DNA of 11,001 bases from JBDREF01 sp043820045. GTDB taxonomy: Bacteria; Planctomycetota; Phycisphaerae; Sedimentisphaerales; Anaerobacaceae. The stretch covers positions 1 through 11,001 of the forward strand of contig JBDREF010000331.1 of the NCBI GenBank assembly GCA_043820045.1, given 5' to 3'. The translations under genes and the position numbers were made by a program. Positions 6,958 through 11,001 of this stretch are shown piece after piece (within the stretch, counting starts at the first letter, position 1; the number at the start of each line of letters is the position of its first letter). A model generated the notes under the pieces. The model was given only the letters and a program-made list of their open reading frames with translations. It did not search any database and was not told the origin of the DNA.

Positions 6958-8403
6958 ATGCGACTTTATCTGATCAATCCGTCCAATCCTCTCGTCAGCA
7001 TCGTCCACGTCAAGGAAAGCCGCTGGAACCGTTACCGCGTATGGAAGCCGCTGAGCCTTATGGTTCTCGCGGCTCTGACCCCGCCGGAGTGGGAAATCTC
7101 GATCGTGGACGAGAACCTCGGCGTACCGGACTACGCGGCCATGCCTCGGCCTGACCTGGTGGGCATTACCGCTTTCACCTCGCAGGCGAACCGTGCCTAT
7201 GAAGTGGCCGCTTGCTTCCGCAATCTGGGTGTGCCCGTGGTTATGGGCGGCATTCATGCAACCATGTGCCTGGAAGAGGTCATGGAGCGCACGGACTCGG
7301 TCGTAACGGGTGAAGCTGAGGGCATCTGGCCGCAGGTCCTGGAGGATGCCCGGCATGGCAGCCTGAATCGCCGGTATGACGGAGGGCTCGCCGAGATAAA
7401 CGATGTCCCGCCGGCCCGTCATGATTTGCTGGCTACGGGATATGCCTTCGGAGCCATTCAGACCACACGCGGCTGTCCACTGAACTGTACCTTTTGCAGT
7501 GTGACGGCGTTCAACGGGGCCCGCTACCGGCAACGTCCAATTGCGGACGTTGTGCGGGAATTCCAGTTGATTCATGAGAAACGTGTTCTATTAGTGGACG
7601 ACAACCTCATCGGTACTCGTCCCGAACATGTCGCCCGCGCCAAAGACCTGTTCCGCGCCATGGCACAGGCGAACCTGCGAAAAGAATGGATTGCCCAGGC
7701 CACCATAAACTTCGCCGACGATGAAGAACTCCTGGCCTTGGCTGCAAAGGCCGGGTGCTGCGGTGTCTTCATCGGCTTTGAATCCCCCACGGCCGAAGGG
7801 CTGCACGAGATTGGCAAGAAATTCAACCTTCTGAAGGGCCGGGATTTCCGCGCCTCCGTGCGGCGCATACAGCGACACCACATACTGGTCATGGGTTCTT
7901 TCATCATCGGTTTGGACGTCGACGAGCCGGGCATCGGCAAACGTATCGCCGACGTGGCCGGCCGGTACGGTGTCGATAGCCTCAATGTGCTGTTTCTGAC
8001 GCCCTTGCCCGGTACGCACCTGTGGGACAAGATGAAATCGCAGGGCCGCATCGCTCTCAATGCGTTCACGGAAGACTGGAAATATTACACGCTGACCTTC
8101 CCGGTGGCCCGATATAAGCATTTTTCCCTGGACAGCATCCTCCATGAAATGATCTCTTGCAACCGGGACTTCTATTCCCTGCCACACATTCTGCGGAGAA
8201 TTGGCAACAACCTGTGGCATCGCCGTAAGCCGTGGGCCAACTTGGTTGGCAATCTCTCCTACCGGAACAATATTTGTCTGGACCGCAAGGCATACGCGGA
8301 ATTCAAGCGTTACTTGGGCAACAGGCACAATTCGTTTTCGTGGGATTTGATTGAATTTGCGAACAATCGGGTAGCGATAGAGTATGAAAAGAGCAGATTA
8401 TGA
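6958..8403 (+). CDS. B12-binding-type radical SAM protein
   Basis: The 481-residue protein starts at an ATG 4 bases after the SPFH stop. It has no good ribosome binding site of its own, so translation is probably coupled. Residues 1-150 resemble a Rossmann-type cobalamin-binding domain ('ISIVDENLG', 'DLVGITAFT', 'PVVMGGIHATM'). The radical SAM core follows: C173, C177 and C180 form the CxxxCxxC site for the [4Fe-4S] cluster, then 'VDDNLIGTRPEH' (D214, D215, N216), 'GFESP' (E275) and 'GSFIIGLDVDE'. Residues after about 350 resemble the C-terminal region common in class B enzymes (DUF4070-like). Such enzymes often methylate unactivated carbon or rearrange lipids and natural products. The substrate cannot be read from sequence; pairing with a membrane-organising SPFH protein makes a membrane lipid one possibility. 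Confidence 0.93.
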   Translation: MRLYLINPSNPLVSIVHVKESRWNRYRVWKPLSLMVLAALTPPEWEISIVDENLGVPDYAAMPRPDLVGITAFTSQANRAYEVAACFRNLGVPVVMGGIHATMCLEEVMERTDSVVTGEAEGIWPQVLEDARHGSLNRRYDGGLAEINDVPPARHDLLATGYAFGAIQTTRGCPLNCTFCSVTAFNGARYRQRPIADVVREFQLIHEKRVLLVDDNLIGTRPEHVARAKDLFRAMAQANLRKEWIAQATINFADDEELLALAAKAGCCGVFIGFESPTAEGLHEIGKKFNLLKGRDFRASVRRIQRHHILVMGSFIIGLDVDEPGIGKRIADVAGRYGVDSLNVLFLTPLPGTHLWDKMKSQGRIALNAFTEDWKYYTLTFPVARYKHFSLDSILHEMISCNRDFYSLPHILRRIGNNLWHRRKPWANLVGNLSYRNNICLDRKAYAEFKRYLGNRHNSFSWDLIEFANNRVAIEYEKSRL

Positions 8404-8573
8404 TTTTAACCAATCGCTGGAGTGGACGGCTTATCGCCATCGCCGAGCTTTAATGTCAGGCGAACATAATCGAAAAAGGGAAAATGTATATAATATGGTA
8501 CGGCCTTATTACCGCTTTCAGACTACAGGTATAATACTCTGCGGTCAGTCTTGCGTGCGCCTCGGCCCACGGG

Positions 8574-10076
8574 TTAACGATGTTGGGGCGAGCCCCACTC
8601 TGCGATTCTCTTTCGGCGTCTGACTGATGCTACTGCGAGCCCGGCCAACAGTAGAACAGCACCTGTCCCCGCACCGATGTATATCTTGAGGTCGATGAGT
8701 TTTCCAATTATCGTGTTGGCCTGTTTCTTATCCGGCGCGTGCCCCTGCTCTTGCTGGTCGGCAAGACCTCTTATTGACTCCAGCCCCCTGGCTGCAAGTG
8801 CACGGACATTTGGGTTATCATCTTCTAAAGCCTCCACGAGAGGCTCGATAGCCCGCTCATCGCCGATCAGGCCCAGGGCTTCGGCTGCATATTGGCGAAT
8901 CCATTGATTCTTGTCCTCAAGGGCGTTAATGAGGGGTTCGACTGCCTGCGGATCACCGATTCTGCCTAACGCTTGCGACGCCCCCTGTCTGATGATCCAA
9001 TCTTCATCTTCCATGGCCGTGATGAGAAGCGGCACCGCAGGGGGGCCTATCTGTACTAAGGTTGCGACGATGGAATCGCGGACGGAGGGCTCTTTGTCTC
9101 CAAGCTGCCCGATCAATCCGGCTATTCTCTCTTGCGTACCTTCATCTCCAGGCTGCTGTCTCAATACCTCCATGCTCTCTTGCACTGCCTCATCTATTCC
9201 TGCCGGCTCAATTGTCGCCCTGGCTTGGGCTTCCGCTTGGGCCTTGGCCTCTGCTTCCTCTTGGGCCCTGGCTTCGGCTTCTGCCTGAGCTTTCGCTTTG
9301 GTCTTATCTTCGGCTTCCGCCTGGGCCTGAGCTTTGGCCTCTGCCTGGGCCTTGGCTTGCGCGTCTGTCTGAGCCTTGGCTTTGGCGTCTGCCTGGGCTT
9401 GAGCTTCGGCGTCTGCCTGGGTCTTAGCTTCCGCGTTTGCCTGGGCCTTAGCTTCGGTGTCTGCCTGGGCTTGAGCTTCGGCCTCTGCCTGAGCCTTGGC
9501 TTCGGTGTCTGCCTGGGCTTGAGCTTCGGCTTCTGCCTGAGCTTTCGTTTTGGCGTCTGCCTGGGTCTTAGCTTCCGCGTTTGCCTGGGCCTTGGCTTCG
9601 GTGTCTGCCTGGGCCTTGGCTTCGGTGTCTGCCTGAGCTTTCGCTTGGGCCTTGGCTTCGGCGTCTCCTCGCCACTCCCGGCCTGGAGTCTCGTTCAGTC
9701 CTTGAGTCCACCGCCTGCCGTTCTTCTCGAATTCGACCTCGTCCGGAAGTATCTTGACAACTGTGACGCCGTAAATGCTATCTCCTTCACGGATTGCCTG
9801 GCCATCGATAAGGGCAGTGGAGCTATCTTCGCCGGAGACTATGCCGTGTATACGTCCCCTTCGCTTTCCCGCCAGGAGGTCTTCAATGAACTCGCTCACC
9901 ACAATCCTTTGATTCGGCATCAAATTCGTACGGAATAGAACGGCCCAAGCGCCGGAAACGACTACGAGAATAGCGGCCAAAATCCAGAGCCTTTTCATTC
10001 TCATAGTCGCAAATCTGCGAACACCATACCTGTTTCTTCCCCTGTCTCCCACTCTGTCGTATCTCTTATCTCGCAT
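8574..10076 (-). CDS. Membrane-anchored HEAT-repeat protein with alternating-alanine octad region
   Basis: The 500-residue protein is read from an ATG with GGAAGG 5 bases upstream; an alternative in-frame start (residue 25 or 27) has no such site. An arginine-rich N-terminus precedes a membrane segment (29-48). Residues 76-126 ('GIVSGEDSSTALIDGQAIREGD', cited here as STALIDGQ and REGD, then 'GVTVVKI' and 'VEFEKNGRRW') resemble the small beta domain of GspB/GspC-type secretion proteins. Residues 138-287 consist of about 18 octads such as TEAKAQAD and AEAQAQAE, with alanine at nearly every second residue. Four HEAT/PBS-lyase-like repeats follow (about 316-436). A second membrane segment (467-485) leads into RRRKR. 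The positive-inside rule places both ends in the cytoplasm and the octads and HEAT repeats across the membrane. HEAT repeats usually bind proteins. The function is unknown. Confidence 0.88.
   Translation of the reverse strand: MRDKRYDRVGDRGRNRYGVRRFATMRMKRLWILAAILVVVSGAWAVLFRTNLMPNQRIVVSEFIEDLLAGKRRGRIHGIVSGEDSSTALIDGQAIREGDSIYGVTVVKILPDEVEFEKNGRRWTQGLNETPGREWRGDAEAKAQAKAQADTEAKAQADTEAKAQANAEAKTQADAKTKAQAEAEAQAQADTEAKAQAEAEAQAQADTEAKAQANAEAKTQADAEAQAQADAKAKAQTDAQAKAQAEAKAQAQAEAEDKTKAKAQAEAEARAQEEAEAKAQAEAQARATIEPAGIDEAVQESMEVLRQQPGDEGTQERIAGLIGQLGDKEPSVRDSIVATLVQIGPPAVPLLITAMEDEDWIIRQGASQALGRIGDPQAVEPLINALEDKNQWIRQYAAEALGLIGDERAIEPLVEALEDDNPNVRALAARGLESIRGLADQQEQGHAPDKKQANTIIGKLIDLKIYIGAGTGAVLLLAGLAVASVRRRKRIAEWGSPQHR
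9216..9665 (-). repeat. 24-bp tandem repeat coding for alanine-alternating octads
   Basis: Within the minus-strand gene, units of 24 bases code for octads of the type (T/A)EAKAQA(D/N/E), about 18 in register at residues 143-286, degenerate toward the end (AEDKTKAK, AQEEAEAK). Identical octads recur apart: TEAKAQAD and AEAQAQAD more than once. This suggests growth by slippage or unequal recombination. It also produces long stop-free frames on the other strand, which are not genes. Confidence 0.85.
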
Positions 10077-10196
10077 AGGGTCCTTCCCGAAGACGTGTCA
10101 AGAGCCGCCTGTTAGGCATCCATAAGCTTCAGAGTATCAAGTGTGAGTCTGTCTGTCCACGATAAAAATGGAGAAACTATATACCAGAGATGCTAT

Positions 10197-10257
10197 GGGG
10201 ACATCTTACTTATTTCTTGCTTTCGCCGGGGAAATGTTCAGGATCGCGGCGGCGTTT
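10197..10257. repeat. 61-bp dispersed repeat, copy B
   Basis: It matches 5015-5075 in 57 of 61 positions in the same orientation. On the minus strand it reads MAKRRRDPEHFPGESKK then TAA, the first ATG and GCA codon lying just outside the repeat. The ATG has no close ribosome binding site, so a relic of a longer gene is more likely than a 17-codon gene. Confidence 0.7.
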
Positions 10258-10285
10258 TGCCATGTGAGGGGCCGGGAGATTTTCC

Positions 10286-10315
10286 TTGACGACAGGGTGC
10301 CCGGTATGATATAAG
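10286..10315 (+). promoter_or_regulatory. Sigma-70-type promoter upstream of the 10528 gene
   Basis: TTGACG (10286-10291) is followed after 18 bases by TATAAG (10310-10315), or after 17 by ATATAA. The segment GGTATGATATAA resembles GGTTTACTATAA at the promoter before the 2608 gene. The leader would be about 205 bases. An ATG at 10320 lies near the expected transcription start and opens a 12-codon frame; leaderless use is possible but unsupported. Confidence 0.5.
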
Positions 10316-10527
10316 CGACATGGTCGGCAGCCGCGGTTTTCCGCCTTCGAGTGCATGAAGGAGGTCTTGCAGGGAATCGGCGTTTGCGGCGTCCGATTAG
10401 CCGTTCATATCCGGCTATCGGGTAAAGGAGGCGAAACCTGGTCATTACAAATCGTGTTTAGCAGGGGTAAATAACGTGCGGTAAGCGCAAAGTCGTTATC
10501 AACTACTCTTTATGAAGGAGGACTATC

Positions 10528-11001
10528 ATGTCTCGCAAATCGATCTATCTGGTGATGTTGGCGGCCTTGGTTCTGGTCGCTATCCCGTCGGTTACTCACG
10601 CACAAGTCGAGAACCTTGTGTTGAATTTCAGTTTTGAAGAGGATGAGGTCATCTTAAACGACCCGGACTGGGAGCAGTGGTGCACCTGGAATCCGGATGA
10701 TGTTACCGGCAGCATCGTCGAAATCGACGACACCGAGTTCATTGACGGCAAAAGGAGCCTCAGGATTGAGCCGGTGGGAACGGAAAACTGGCATTTAGTG
10801 GTGGCGTACATATCCTTCCCGGTAACGAACGGCGCCAACGTCACTGCCAGCTTCTGGGTAAAAGCTGCGGAGCCGCGCCCCCTTTCGGCGGGGTTTAAGG
10901 CTGCGGACAATACGGTTACCTGGGGCGAGACGGACTTCGATTTGACGACCGAGTGGGCCGAGTACTATATGACCTCGGCATCGCAGAGTGACGATGTGAA
11001 G
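10528..11001 (+). CDS. Exported protein with CBM-like domain, 3' truncated
   Basis: The frame opens at an ATG with AAGGAGG 7 bases upstream and is still open at the window end (158 residues visible). Residues 1-25 form a signal peptide (MSRKSIYLVM, hydrophobic core, VTHA before Q26) of the same layout as that of the 2608 gene, and the first codons align between the two genes. Residues 28-158 start 'NLVLNFSFEED' and continue with 'DGKRSLRIEP', 'ISFPVTNGANVTASFWVKA' (cited as VTNGANV and SFWVKA) and 'TTEWAEYYM', the pattern of carbohydrate-binding modules of the CBM4/9 type. It is probably secreted and binds glycans. What follows the domain, catalytic or not, lies outside the window. Confidence 0.88.
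   Translation, partial: MSRKSIYLVMLAALVLVAIPSVTHAQVENLVLNFSFEEDEVILNDPDWEQWCTWNPDDVTGSIVEIDDTEFIDGKRSLRIEPVGTENWHLVVAYISFPVTNGANVTASFWVKAAEPRPLSAGFKAADNTVTWGETDFDLTTEWAEYYMTSASQSDDVK

Larger units (their letters stand above)
10077..10527. other. 451-base spacer between divergent genes
   Basis: It separates the minus-strand HEAT gene from the plus-strand gene at 10528. It holds the second 61-bp repeat (10197-10257), a promoter (10286-10315) and a leader with AAGGAGG at 10360-10366 and about 10426-10432 and the motif TCATTACAA (10441-10449). On the minus strand TTGACA (10101-10096) lies just before the HEAT gene but has no usable -10 box at proper spacing; TGGACA-17-TACTCT, between about 10161 and 10133, is a weak alternative. 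Confidence 0.55.

Noticed and set aside
8489..8534. Two TATAAT-like boxes after the radical SAM gene
   Set aside because: Neither has a matching -35 box, and on the plus strand they would face the 3' end of a convergent gene.
8585..8596. GGGGCGAGCCCC hairpin as a terminator
   Set aside because: It lies within the last codons of the HEAT gene, has only four strong pairs and no T tract.
8384..8623. Open frame of 79 codons between the convergent genes
   Set aside because: It overlaps both gene ends, has no proper Shine-Dalgarno sequence and no recognisable domain. A very small real gene cannot be fully excluded.
9132..9938. Plus-strand frame rich in FGVCLGLS repeats
   Set aside because: It is the reverse reading of the alanine-octad repeat. 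The minus-strand frame has membrane segments, HEAT repeats and a ribosome binding site, whereas this one has none.

Overview
The window looks like part of a Planctomycetota chromosome, probably from the Phycisphaerae/Sedimentisphaerales side. This is inferred, not proven. The grounds are large exported proteins built from LamG-like and fibronectin-like modules with the recurring 'YYWRVDE' and 'YFDDIRL' signatures, strong AGGAGG ribosome binding sites, and gene-poor spacers filled with dispersed repeats. No rRNA, tRNA, CRISPR array or intact transposase was found.

Region 1 (1-4872) holds two neighbouring paralogues. The first (1-1944) is cut by the window edge and starts inside a LamG domain. 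The second (2608-4764) is complete and has a signal peptide. They share three tandem fibronectin-like modules and the same C-terminal jelly-roll-like domain but carry different N-terminal domains. Each is followed by a similar GC-rich hairpin. Between them lies a clear sigma-70-type promoter (TTGACT-17-TACTAT) about 390 bases before the second gene, with a hairpin and a nine-codon frame in the leader.

Region 2 (4873-6086) has no convincing gene. It holds a G-run array, one copy of a 61-bp dispersed repeat, two near-perfect palindromes (5510-5541 and 5660-5697) and two copies of a TCATTGCGAG-type dispersed repeat.

Region 3 (6087-8403) is a two-gene unit: a membrane-anchored SPFH/stomatin-like protein and, 4 bases later, a B12-binding-type radical SAM enzyme.

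Region 4 (8574-10076, minus strand) encodes an unusual protein: membrane anchor, a small GspB/GspC-like domain, about 145 residues of alternating-alanine octads, four HEAT repeats and a second membrane segment.

Region 5 (10077-11001) holds the second copy of the 61-bp repeat, a promoter with a roughly 200-base leader, and the start of a third exported protein with a CBM-like domain. Its ribosome binding site and signal peptide resemble those of the 2608 gene.

The exported proteins are probably surface or carbohydrate-binding proteins. The SPFH/radical SAM pair and the HEAT protein look like separate membrane-associated functions. The most unusual items are the alternating-alanine protein, the SPFH/radical SAM pair, the palindrome pair and the 61-bp repeat.
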